Below are positions 7,443 through 17,708 of a stretch of 64,000 nt of DNA, one piece after another. Below the pieces are notes generated by a model, which saw only the letters and a list, made by a program, of their open reading frames with translations, ran no database searches and was not told where the DNA came from. The stretch is from Sulfurisoma sediminicola. GTDB lineage: Bacteria > Pseudomonadota > Gammaproteobacteria > Burkholderiales > Rhodocyclaceae. Both the position numbers and the translations under genes were made by a program. Each line of letters begins with the position of its first letter. Positions within the stretch are counted from its first letter, which is position 1. The stretch lies in assembly GCF_003865015.1 (NCBI RefSeq), contig NZ_BHVV01000001.1:682001-746000 (forward strand). Reading direction: 5' to 3'.

Positions 7443-8455
7443 TTCTTCTCCTCCTCCGCTACGAACTGCAGCCGCACGCGCAGCGGCTCGGTCACCTCGA
7501 CGCGGCCGGCAGCATCGACGCGCAGCACCTGGGCGATGCCGAGCTTCGCCGCCAGCGGCTTCCAGCCGTCGCCGGCGACGAACAGGGGCTTGCTCGCCAC
7601 GTCCGACCAGAGGCCGGCCTTGTCGCCGGGGGAAATAAGCACCGTCAGCGCCCGCGTGCCGGTGGCCGGCTCGGCGGTGCGCGGATCGATCAGGTGGCTA
7701 TAGCGGCGCCCGTCCATCTCGAAATAGCGTTGGTAATCGCCCGAGGTGCCGATCGCCTCGCCGTCCCTGAGTTCGAGCGTTGCCAGCGGCTCGGACTTCC
7801 GCGGATGCTGGATGCCGACGCGCCAGGGCGTGCCGCCCTTGGCGCCCAGCGCCAGCACGTTGCCGCCGATGTTGATCAGCGCGTTGGTGATGCCATGGGC
7901 CTTCATGATCGCGGCGGCCCGGTCGAGCGCCACGCCCTTGAGGTAGCCGCCGAAGTCCAGGGCCACCGACCGGCTCGTGCTCGTCACCGTACGCCCATCC
8001 ACCTTCAGCGCTGCGATCGACGGCTTCGCCTGCCGCAGCGCCGCCAGCTTTTCCGCGTCCGGCAGTTGCGGCTTGAAGGTCTCGTCGTGGAAGCCCCAGA
8101 GTTTCACCAAGGCACCGATGCCCGGGTCGAACAGGTAGTCGCCCTGCGCCGCCAGCGCCCTGGCCTCGACGATCAGCGCGGCGAGTTCCGCCGACACCTC
8201 GTGCGGGCGGCCGGCCGCGATGGCATCGTTCAGTGCCGTCAGTTCCGATGGCTGCCAGGCGTGATAGGCGCGGTGCAGGCGGTCGAACTCGCGCAGCACC
8301 GCAGCCGTCGCCTCGCGCCCCTTGTCGGCCGGCGCTCCCCATACCAGCACCTCGACGCGGGTGCCGAAGACATACGATTCCTGGCTTTGGAGCGACTCGC
8401 GTCCGCAGCCGGACAGCAGCAGCAACGCAGCCAGCATGATCGGCCGCAGCCACAT
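7439..8455 (-). CDS. apbE: FAD:protein FMN transferase (ApbE), lipoprotein
   Basis: ApbE attaches FMN covalently to Thr/Ser of periplasmic-facing flavoproteins such as NqrB/C and RnfG. A short hydrophobic leader ends in the lipobox LLSGC (about residues 13-17), so it should be a lipoprotein. The mature part has SYVFGTRVEVLVWG, the DFGGYLKGVALDRAA segment and INIGGNVLALG typical of the family; the later RYSHLIDPRTAEPA segment is the conserved flavin/Mg region. I chose the ATG at 8455, which gives a compact lipoprotein signal; an ATG at 8497 would add 14 residues reading through a small direct repeat. No Nqr or Rnf genes are in the window. Confidence 0.9.
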   Translation of the reverse strand: MWLRPIMLAALLLLSGCGRESLQSQESYVFGTRVEVLVWGAPADKGREATAAVLREFDRLHRAYHAWQPSELTALNDAIAAGRPHEVSAELAALIVEARALAAQGDYLFDPGIGALVKLWGFHDETFKPQLPDAEKLAALRQAKPSIAALKVDGRTVTSTSRSVALDFGGYLKGVALDRAAAIMKAHGITNALINIGGNVLALGAKGGTPWRVGIQHPRKSEPLATLELRDGEAIGTSGDYQRYFEMDGRRYSHLIDPRTAEPATGTRALTVLISPGDKAGLWSDVASKPLFVAGDGWKPLAAKLGIAQVLRVDAAGRVEVTEPLRVRLQFVAEEEKK

Positions 8456-8477
8456 CGGGGATGGATGCAAGCCGGCA

Positions 8478-8527
8478 AGGAGCGAGCGACGAGACATACC
8501 GCGCTGGGAGGCGAGGAGCGAGCGACG
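8478..8527. repeat. 14-bp direct repeat, 36-base period
   Basis: AGGAGCGAGCGACG occurs at 8478-8491 and again at 8514-8527, exactly 36 bases apart, in the short space between maiA and apbE. Only two copies are visible. Confidence 0.6.
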
Positions 8528-8564
8528 CCGCTAACGCAGCAGACGCCCCGATTTGGCTGCGGCC

Positions 8565-9209
8565 CTACTCGGCATCCGCCTGCGCCGAGGGCTGCGCCGC
8601 GGCGAAGGCCGGCAGCATCAGGCAGTTGCGTTCGATGGATGCAATCAGCGGAAAGGACGCGAGATCGACGCCGAAACGGTGGGCGTTGAACACCTGCGGC
8701 ACCAGGCAGACGTCGGCCAGGGTCACCGCGTCGCCGAGGCAATAGTGGCCGTTGCTGTGCAGGCGCCGCAACAGCGCCTCGATGCCGGCGAAGCCCTCGC
8801 TGATGCCGATGCGCACCCATTCGTTCTTCGCCTCGTCGTTCGCGCCGAACTGCTCGCCGAGACGCTTGAGGACGCGGGGCGTGTTGAGCGGGTGCAGGTC
8901 GGCGACGACGTGCAGCGCGATCTCGCGCGCATGGGCGCGCGCCAGGGGCGCCTTGGGCAGCAGCGGCGGCTCCGGATAGAGCTCGTCGAGATATTCGAGA
9001 ATCGCCAGCGACTGGGTGATCACGTCGCCATCCACTTCCAGGCTGGGCACGCCGCCGGTGGGGTTGACGGCACGGTATGCCGGCTGGTTGTGCTGGCCGC
9101 CGTCCTTGACCAGATGGACGTAGGCACACCCGAGCGGGATGCCCTTGAGGCTGGCGGCGATGCGCACGCGATAGGCGGCGGTGGAGCGGTAGAAGGTATG
9201 CAGTTTCAT
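8565..9209 (-). CDS. maiA: Maleylacetoacetate isomerase / zeta-class glutathione S-transferase
   Basis: 214-residue zeta-class GST. The N-terminal thioredoxin-like domain begins KLHTFYRSTAAYRVRIAASLKG, where the usual SSxxxxRVRIAL active-site motif is recognisable; NPTGGVPSLEVDG and ITQSLAILEYLDE form the glutathione site. The C-terminal helical domain has LHPLNTPRVLK, the family's maleyl substrate region. It normally isomerises maleylacetoacetate or maleylpyruvate with glutathione as cofactor in tyrosine or gentisate breakdown. No other catabolic gene is nearby. Its start overlaps the gshA stop by four bases, tying it to glutathione synthesis instead. Confidence 0.88.
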   Translation of the reverse strand: MKLHTFYRSTAAYRVRIAASLKGIPLGCAYVHLVKDGGQHNQPAYRAVNPTGGVPSLEVDGDVITQSLAILEYLDELYPEPPLLPKAPLARAHAREIALHVVADLHPLNTPRVLKRLGEQFGANDEAKNEWVRIGISEGFAGIEALLRRLHSNGHYCLGDAVTLADVCLVPQVFNAHRFGVDLASFPLIASIERNCLMLPAFAAAQPSAQADAE

Positions 9210-10510
9210 GGGGTCCCTGTCGTGCCGGTGATGGCGGTTTCCTCGAGCTCGATGGCGGCGGCCAGCAGCGCCAGGCGCGCCACCACGCCGTAGGCGTAGA
9301 AGCGGTTCGGCGCGGCGTCGGGCGCCAGGTGGGCGTCGGGCAGGCTGCAGCCGGTCTCGAAGGCGAGCGGCTTGAAGGTCATGCCCGGCGCATTGAGGTT
9401 CTCGTCGATGCCACGCTGGGTGTTGACGCGGTAGAAGCCGCCGACGACGTAGCGGTCGATCATGTAAACGACCGGCTCGGCCGTGCCCTCGTCGACCGTC
9501 TCAACCGTCGGCACGCCCTCCTGGATGATGACCTCGGTGACCTGCAGGCCTTCCTTGACCACGGCCATCTTGTTGCGCTGCTTGCGGTTGAGATCCTGCA
9601 CCTCGCTGGCATCCTTCACCGTCATGATGCCCATGCCGTAAGTGCCGGCATCGGCCTTGACGATGACGAAGGGCTCCCGCTCGATGCCGTATTGCTTGTA
9701 CTTGGCGCGGATGCGGTAGAGCAGCGCATCGACGTTGGAGGCGAGGCACTCGAGGCCGGTGCGTTCCTGGAAGTTGATCTTGCCGCAGACTTCGTACTCG
9801 GGATTGATCAGCCAGGGATCGATGCCGATCTCGCGGGCGAAGTCGATGGCGACCTCCTGGAAGGCGCGGAAATGCCGCGACTTGCGCCGCGCGTGCCAGC
9901 CCGCATGCAGCGGCGGAATGACGAACTGCTCGTCGAGGTCCTTGAGGATCTCGGGCACGCCGGCCGAGAGGTCGTTGTTGAGCAGCACCGAGCAGGGGTC
10001 GAAGCCGTCCAGCCCGAGCCGGCGACCGCCGGGGCCGATGCGCTTCACCGGTTCCAGCGTCAGCGTCTGGCCGTCCGGCAGGTCGAGTGTGGTCGGCGCC
10101 GTGATCTCCGGCAGCAGCGAGCCGACGCGCACGTCGATGCCGGCGTGGCGCAGGATCAGCGCCAGCCGTGCGACGTTCATCAGGTAGAACTGGTTGCGCG
10201 TGTGGTTCTCGGGGATCAGCAGGAAGCGCTTCGCCTCGGGGCAGACCTTCTCGATCGCCGTCATCGCCGCCTGCACGCACAGCGGCAGGAAGGCGACGTT
10301 GAGGTTATTGAAGCCGCCCGGGAACAGGTTGGTGTCGACCGGCGCCAGCTTGTAGCCGGCGTTGCGCAGGTCGACCGAGCCGTAGAACGGGGGCGCGTGG
10401 TCGAGCCACTGGCCGCGCAACCATTGCTCGATGGCCGTTTCCTTGTCGAGGAAGCGCTTCTCGAGCTCGAGCAGCGGGCCCGTCAGGGCGGTGGTGAGAT
10501 GGGGAACCAT
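9206..10510 (-). CDS. gshA: Glutamate-cysteine ligase, proteobacterial GshA type
   Basis: Makes gamma-glutamylcysteine, the first step to glutathione. At 434 residues it belongs to the second GshA type of betaproteobacteria and some gammas (not the E. coli or plant type). Recognisable stretches: PPFYGSVDLRNAGYKLAPVDTNLFPGG near the N-terminus split over residues 40-65, IPENHTRNQFYLMN, VIVKADAGTYGMGIM (ATP-grasp-like site) and VVGGFYRVN. The ATG at 10510 is the only good start. Upstream lies the gene-free stretch with repeat copies A and B, so transcription probably starts close to the gene. gshB, often next to this type of gshA, is not in the window. Confidence 0.93.
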   Translation of the reverse strand: MVPHLTTALTGPLLELEKRFLDKETAIEQWLRGQWLDHAPPFYGSVDLRNAGYKLAPVDTNLFPGGFNNLNVAFLPLCVQAAMTAIEKVCPEAKRFLLIPENHTRNQFYLMNVARLALILRHAGIDVRVGSLLPEITAPTTLDLPDGQTLTLEPVKRIGPGGRRLGLDGFDPCSVLLNNDLSAGVPEILKDLDEQFVIPPLHAGWHARRKSRHFRAFQEVAIDFAREIGIDPWLINPEYEVCGKINFQERTGLECLASNVDALLYRIRAKYKQYGIEREPFVIVKADAGTYGMGIMTVKDASEVQDLNRKQRNKMAVVKEGLQVTEVIIQEGVPTVETVDEGTAEPVVYMIDRYVVGGFYRVNTQRGIDENLNAPGMTFKPLAFETGCSLPDAHLAPDAAPNRFYAYGVVARLALLAAAIELEETAITGTTGTP

Positions 10511-10564
10511 GATCTCATCTTATCAGTTGGGCCAGCGGGGTCGGAGCGATGCGGCTTCGGGGAG

Positions 10565-10668
10565 CCCCAAGGGTGGTGGGTACCCGGCACAGCGAAGTAA
10601 AGGAGGAGAAGCGGGCGCAGCACGCTTCGGGGGACATGAGCAGTGCCGGGTACCCACCACCCTTGGGG
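10565..10668 (+). repeat. Covarying palindromic repeat, copy A
   Basis: A perfect 26-bp outer stem joins 10565-10590 with 10643-10668. Inside lie box A, AGCGAAGTAAAGGAGGA (from 10591), an inner 6-bp hairpin GAAGCG (10608-10613) with CGCTTC (10623-10628), and box B, GGGGGACATGAGC (10629-10641). The outer arm resembles that of copy D but differs at several positions with matching changes in the opposite arm. The strand given is the one on which box A reads as written. Confidence 0.9.
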
Positions 10669-10697
10669 GACACGCCGGTGCCTTGCCCGAGTCGGCC

Positions 10698-10803
10698 GGC
10701 GCCGCCAGTGGGATGCTCTGCAGAGCGAAGTAAAGGAGGAGGTGGCAACCGCTGGCTGCCACCGGGGCACATGAGCGGCGCAGAGCATCCCGCTGGCGGC
10801 GCC
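10698..10803 (+). repeat. Covarying palindromic repeat, copy B
   Basis: A 24-bp outer stem joins 10698-10721 with 10780-10803; the only non-Watson-Crick position is T opposite G, a G-U wobble in plus-strand RNA. Box A (10724-10741) is AGCGAAGTAAAGGAGGAG as in copy A. The inner hairpin is GGTGGCA (10741-10747) with TGCCACC (10757-10763), unlike copy A in sequence. Box B is GGGGCACATGAGC (10764-10776). The outer arm is unrelated to copy A but resembles copy C. Confidence 0.9.
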
Positions 10804-10822
10804 ACGCACAAAACTTCAAATG

Positions 10823-11977
10823 TCATATCAGCCCGCGCACCTCGAACTGCGTGAAGTCCTCGGGCAGCAGCGTCTGCTCGAGGCTGCGCTGGGTGAACAG
10901 GAAGCGGCCGTCGCAGACGAAGCCGAGTTCGTGCCAGTCGACCTCGTTGAGCATGGCCGCGAGCACCGCCGGATCAACGTCGCGCTTGTGCGGAAACAGC
11001 GCAAGGATGGCACCGTCGTAGTTGTTGCAGGGATGCGTGAAGAAGGGTCGGACGTTGCGGGTCTTGTGATTGACATAGACGCGCGGCGCCTCGGAGACAT
11101 GGTGGCGCCGCCCCCATTTCCACCAGTTCGACTCGTCGAACTTCGCCACCCGCCGCGCCAGCAGCCGTTCCTTGTGCTGCTCCAGCCAGGGCAAGGGGGC
11201 GTCGAAGATCATGCGCCGGGTCGCGCCCGTGACCGCCGTCTTCGAGCAGACGAAGTCGGCGTTGCCGAGCTCGGCGTTGGTGAAGATCTCGTCGGCGCCC
11301 GACACCGCGCCGACCCGGACCGCGAAGACGCTGGCCAGCGGCACGCTGTAGATGCCGCGCGTCAGCAGCAGCTGGCCGCCGGAAAGCACCATGCGGCGTC
11401 CGTCCTTCAGACGATGCGCCATGTCGCCCTTCTCGAAGCGCCAGATCGCGCAGTTCGGCGCCGCGCCCTCGAAGATCTTCGTGTCGCCGAGGTCCTCGAA
11501 ATCGGTGATGGTGCCCTGCTCGAACAGCCAGGTGTTGAGGCGCGCCGCACCCGTGGCCTTGAGAAAGTCGCGCGGGGTGATGAAGATCAGCTCGCCGCCG
11601 GGCGCGAGATGACGCACGCACTTCTCGATGAAATGCAGGTAGAGGTTGGCATGGCCATCGAGCAGCTGCGAAGCCAGCCGGATGCCCGTCGCCGGCAGGA
11701 TGTCGCGCGCCCTGACGTAGGGCGGATTACCGATGACGGTGTCGAAGCGGTCGTCCGCCGGCCAAGTGAAAAAATCGACGTTATGCGCGTCCGGGGGACA
11801 GTGCGCCGCGTCCAGCTCCACGGCCACGCAGCCGTCGATGCGCGAACAGAAGGCGCCGTTGCCGGCGGCCGGATCGAGCACGCGGCCGCGGTTGCGGCGC
11901 AGGGACAGCATGCGCTCGACGATGGCGGGCGGGGTGAAGACCTGGCCGAGGGTGGCGATGTCGTAACTCTTGTTCAT
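10823..11977 (-). CDS. Solitary N6-adenine DNA methyltransferase (class I, gamma-type layout)
   Basis: 384-residue SAM-dependent methyltransferase resembling Eco57I/TaqI-type adenine-specific enzymes. The N-terminus has YDIATLGQVFTPPAIVERM, motif I RVLDPAAGNGAF near residue 37, and the catalytic motif IV NPPYVRARD, where NPPY marks amino-group (N6A or N4C) methylation. Motif I precedes motif IV and a ~200-residue target-recognition part follows, the gamma arrangement. No restriction endonuclease, specificity subunit or Vsr gene adjoins it, so it looks like an orphan. The ATG at 11977 gives the family-like MNKSYDIATLGQ; the open frame extends slightly further upstream with a TTG. An RNA or protein target is less likely. 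Confidence 0.8.
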   Translation of the reverse strand: MNKSYDIATLGQVFTPPAIVERMLSLRRNRGRVLDPAAGNGAFCSRIDGCVAVELDAAHCPPDAHNVDFFTWPADDRFDTVIGNPPYVRARDILPATGIRLASQLLDGHANLYLHFIEKCVRHLAPGGELIFITPRDFLKATGAARLNTWLFEQGTITDFEDLGDTKIFEGAAPNCAIWRFEKGDMAHRLKDGRRMVLSGGQLLLTRGIYSVPLASVFAVRVGAVSGADEIFTNAELGNADFVCSKTAVTGATRRMIFDAPLPWLEQHKERLLARRVAKFDESNWWKWGRRHHVSEAPRVYVNHKTRNVRPFFTHPCNNYDGAILALFPHKRDVDPAVLAAMLNEVDWHELGFVCDGRFLFTQRSLEQTLLPEDFTQFEVRGLI

Positions 11978-12100
11978 GAATGGACCGGGGGGAGGCCGCA
12001 ATTATCCCTGCAATCATGGAGAGCCCCTACCCTATTTGCACGGATGCAATCGGCCACCGCTCCGTGTCGCCAGCGCCGACTTTTTGTGCTCGATTGGTCC

Positions 12101-12136
12101 TTGCCGGGTCTCGCCCCGGCGGGCGAGACCCGGCAA
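12101..12136. other. Perfect 16-bp hairpin in the ybiT leader
   Basis: TTGCCGGGTCTCGCCC (12101-12116) and GGGCGAGACCCGGCAA (12121-12136) are exact complements with a CGGC loop. It lies about 85 bases before the ybiT start and 120 bases upstream of the divergent methyltransferase gene. No T-run follows on either strand, so it is not a standard terminator. Confidence 0.7.
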
Positions 12137-12219
12137 ACCCCGATCAAAGGGCAAAACTCGGCTCCGGCGCCACGCCGGCGTAAAATCGCGGGTTCGCTTC
12201 ATTCTTCACGCCCGCCGCC

Positions 12220-13839
<1,620 letters not shown>

Positions 13840-13854
13840 TCCCGGCTCCCTGCC

Positions 13855-15756
<1,902 letters not shown>

Positions 15757-15794
15757 AATCGCCTTCTTTCGTCGCCTTACCGCAGGAGTCTGCC

Positions 15795-16403
15795 GTGCAG
15801 CTGGTTTGCCTCGACCTCGAAGGGGTCCTCGTCCCCGAAATCTGGATCGAATTCGCCGAGCGCACCGGGATTCCCGAACTGCGCCGCACCACCCGCGACG
15901 AGCCCGACTACGACGTGCTGATGAAGTACCGGCTCGGCTTGCTCAAGCAGCACAAGCTGGGCCTGCCCGATATCCAGAAGGTCATTGCCGCGATGGGGCC
16001 GATGGCCGGCGCGAAGGATTTCCTCGACGCCCTGCGCCGCGACTTCCAGGTCATCATCCTCTCCGACACCTTCTACGAATTCGCCATGCCGCTGATGGCG
16101 CAGCTGGGCCACCCGGCGCTGTTCTGCCACAAGCTCGAGGCCGATGCCGAGGGCTTCCTCGTCAATTACCACCTGCGCATGGCGAACCAGAAGAAGGAAT
16201 CGGTGCAGCGCTTCAAGGAACTCAACTTCAAGGTCATCGCCGCGGGCGATTCCTACAACGACACGGCGATGCTGGCCGAGGCCGACGCCGGAATCCTGTT
16301 CCACCCACCGCAGAACGTGATCGACGAGTTCCCGCAGTTCCCGGTGACCATGAACTATGCCGAGCTGCGCAGCGAGATCGACAAGGCGTCGGCGCGGATT
16401 TAG
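15795..16403 (+). CDS. thrH: ThrH, phosphoserine phosphatase / homoserine phosphotransferase
   Basis: HAD-superfamily enzyme of 202 residues. ThrH of Pseudomonas dephosphorylates phosphoserine and can pass the phosphate to homoserine. Motif I is CLDLEGVLVPE (Asp7 nucleophile and Glu9 in place of the usual second Asp, as in ThrH); motif II is IILSDTF; motif III/IV is VIAAGDSYNDTAML. The start is a GTG at 15795 preceded by a strong ribosome binding site (CAGGAG, seven bases away). It lies 38 bases after yheS and may be co-transcribed. Homoserine is also the substrate of MetX in this window. Confidence 0.93.
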   Translation: MQLVCLDLEGVLVPEIWIEFAERTGIPELRRTTRDEPDYDVLMKYRLGLLKQHKLGLPDIQKVIAAMGPMAGAKDFLDALRRDFQVIILSDTFYEFAMPLMAQLGHPALFCHKLEADAEGFLVNYHLRMANQKKESVQRFKELNFKVIAAGDSYNDTAMLAEADAGILFHPPQNVIDEFPQFPVTMNYAELRSEIDKASARI

Positions 16404-16428
16404 GGATGATGCTTGCTCATTGGAGCGC

Positions 16429-16606
16429 GACCGAAGCGATGGGGTGCTCTACTGCGCTCATGGTCCACGGCTTGCTTTGCACAGCAAGCCGGCTTCGGCA
16501 GCGCGGAGCAGTGCTCCGCGCAACCCTGCCTACGCCCCCCGGCGCTGGCCGTCGGCCACCGCCTCCTCCTTTACTTCGCTCCGCAGAGCACCCCACCACT
16601 TCGATC
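16429..16606 (-). repeat. Covarying palindromic repeat, copy C (inverted, enlarged)
   Basis: Sense is on the minus strand. The outer stem pairs 16606-16585 with 16450-16429: 22 positions, of which 19 are Watson-Crick and three are G-U when read as minus-strand RNA. Box A (16580-16563) is AGCGAAGTAAAGGAGGAG, identical to copy B. The inner hairpin is GGCGGTGGCC (16563-16554) with GGCCAGCGCC (16550-16541), one mismatch. Box B is reduced to ACCATGAGC. Between inner hairpin and box B are two more hairpins: a 21-base perfect palindrome at 16501-16521 and a 9-bp stem at 16468-16491. Confidence 0.85.
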
Positions 16607-16654
16607 GGGAAACGTTGCAGCGGGTTGGTCGCGGCAAAGCACCCAAGTCTCCGG

Positions 16655-16754
16655 CCAAGGGCATCGGGGTACCGGCACAGCGAAGTAAAGAAGGAGGAAC
16701 GGGCGCAGCCCGGTCCGGGTGACATGAGCAGTGCCGGCGCCCCGATGCCCTTGG
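16655..16754 (+). repeat. Covarying palindromic repeat, copy D
   Basis: The outer stem joins 16655-16678 with 16731-16754: 24 positions with one G-U and one A-C in plus-strand RNA. Box A (16679-16698) is AGCGAAGTAAAGAAGGAGGA, two bases longer than in the other copies. The inner hairpin is GGAACGGGC (16696-16704) with GCCCGGTCC (16708-16716), one mismatch. Box B is GGGTGACATGAGC (16717-16729). The outer arm resembles copy A but differs where the opposite arm also differs. Confidence 0.9.
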
Positions 16755-16826
16755 CACGCGCCGCAGCCCAACGCACGTCGCGCTTCACGTCTCGCCGCCA
16801 ACACGCCGCACTCCGGAGCCACTGAC

Positions 16827-17708
16827 ATGCATCGCGACCGCTACTACACCCTCGCCGCCTCCTGCCCCGACCGCAGCGGCATCATCGCCCGCGTCACCGG
16901 CTTCATCGCCGAGCACAAAGGTTGGATCCTCGAATCGAGCTTCCATTCCGACGAGGGCGACGAAGCCAACGGTGGCCGGCCCGCGCGCTACTTCATGCGC
17001 ATGGAAGTGAAGGCCGACTCGCTGCCCTTCATGCTCGACGAGTTCCGCGCCCGCTTCGAACCGATCGCGCGCGAACTCGAAATGGACTGGAAGATCAGCG
17101 ACAGCGCGGTGAAGAAGCGCGTCGTCATCCTGGTGTCGAAGCAGGAGCACTGCCTCTACGACCTGCTGGCGCGCTGGCAGTCGAAGGAACTCGACATCGA
17201 GATCCCCTGCGTCATCTCGAACCACGACACCTTCAAGGGCTTCGTCGAGTGGCACGGCATCCCCTTCCACCACGTGCCGGTGACCGCCGACAACAAGCCG
17301 CAGGCCTGGGCCGAGGTGCGGCGCCTGTTCGATGAGTCGCGCGGCGACACCATGGTGCTGGCGCGCTACATGCAGATCCTCTCGCCCGATCTCTGTGCCG
17401 CGCACCCGGGCAGGATCCTCAACATCCACCACAGCTTCCTGCCGTCGTTCGTCGGCGCCAGGCCCTACCATCAGGCCCATGAACGCGGCGTCAAGCTGAT
17501 CGGCGCCACCTGCCATTACGTCACCGCCGAACTCGACCAGGGACCGATCGTCGAGCAGGACGTGATCCGCATCGACCACTCGGACTCGCCCGACGACATG
17601 GTGCGCTACGGCAAGGACATCGAGAAGACCGTGCTGGCGCGCGGCCTGCGCTACCACCTCGAGGACCGCGTGCTGGTCCACGGCAACAAGACCGTCGTCT
17701 TCCGCTAG
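16827..17708 (+). CDS. purU: Formyltetrahydrofolate deformylase
   Basis: Hydrolyses 10-formyl-THF to THF and formate, balancing the one-carbon pool. 293 residues: an N-terminal ACT domain (AASCPDRSGIIARVTGFI, about 1-85), then a formyltransferase-like domain with VISNHDTFKGFVEWHGIPFHH split over residues 130-150 and the catalytic Asn-His-Asp set in ILNIHHSFLPSFVGA and LDQGPIVEQD. The start at 16827 has GGAG ten bases upstream. Gene and the next minus-strand gene share their stop codons (CTAG at 17705-17708). Confidence 0.95.
   Translation: MHRDRYYTLAASCPDRSGIIARVTGFIAEHKGWILESSFHSDEGDEANGGRPARYFMRMEVKADSLPFMLDEFRARFEPIARELEMDWKISDSAVKKRVVILVSKQEHCLYDLLARWQSKELDIEIPCVISNHDTFKGFVEWHGIPFHHVPVTADNKPQAWAEVRRLFDESRGDTMVLARYMQILSPDLCAAHPGRILNIHHSFLPSFVGARPYHQAHERGVKLIGATCHYVTAELDQGPIVEQDVIRIDHSDSPDDMVRYGKDIEKTVLARGLRYHLEDRVLVHGNKTVVFR

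Larger units (their letters stand above)
10511..10822. other. Gene-free stretch holding repeat copies A and B
   Basis: 312 bases between gshA and the DNA methyltransferase gene. Apart from about 50 bases next to gshA, which may hold its promoter, the stretch is filled by two palindromic repeat copies. Several short open frames cross it in all frames; they differ from copy to copy, lack ribosome binding sites and are products of the repeats, not genes. Confidence 0.8.
16404..16826. other. Gene-free stretch holding repeat copies C and D
   Basis: 423 bases between thrH and purU. Copy C is inverted (sense on minus) and carries extra hairpins; copy D is on plus. The 48 bases between C and D show nothing I recognise. 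The last 70 bases before purU would hold its promoter, but no clear -35/-10 is visible. Short open frames here are by-products of the repeats. Confidence 0.8.

Noticed and set aside
10565-10803. CRISPR array or CRISPR-like repeat
   Set aside because: Only two copies per locus, each a large hairpin with differing arms; no constant repeat-spacer spacing and no cas genes.
10483-10854. Short open frames over repeat copies A and B on both strands
   Set aside because: They exist in several frames at once because the repeat lacks stops; they follow the palindrome and have no ribosome binding site or conserved protein pattern.
16357-16828. Short open frames over repeat copies C and D, including upstream extensions of purU
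   Set aside because: Same reason; purU has its own ATG at 16827 with a GGAG ribosome binding site.
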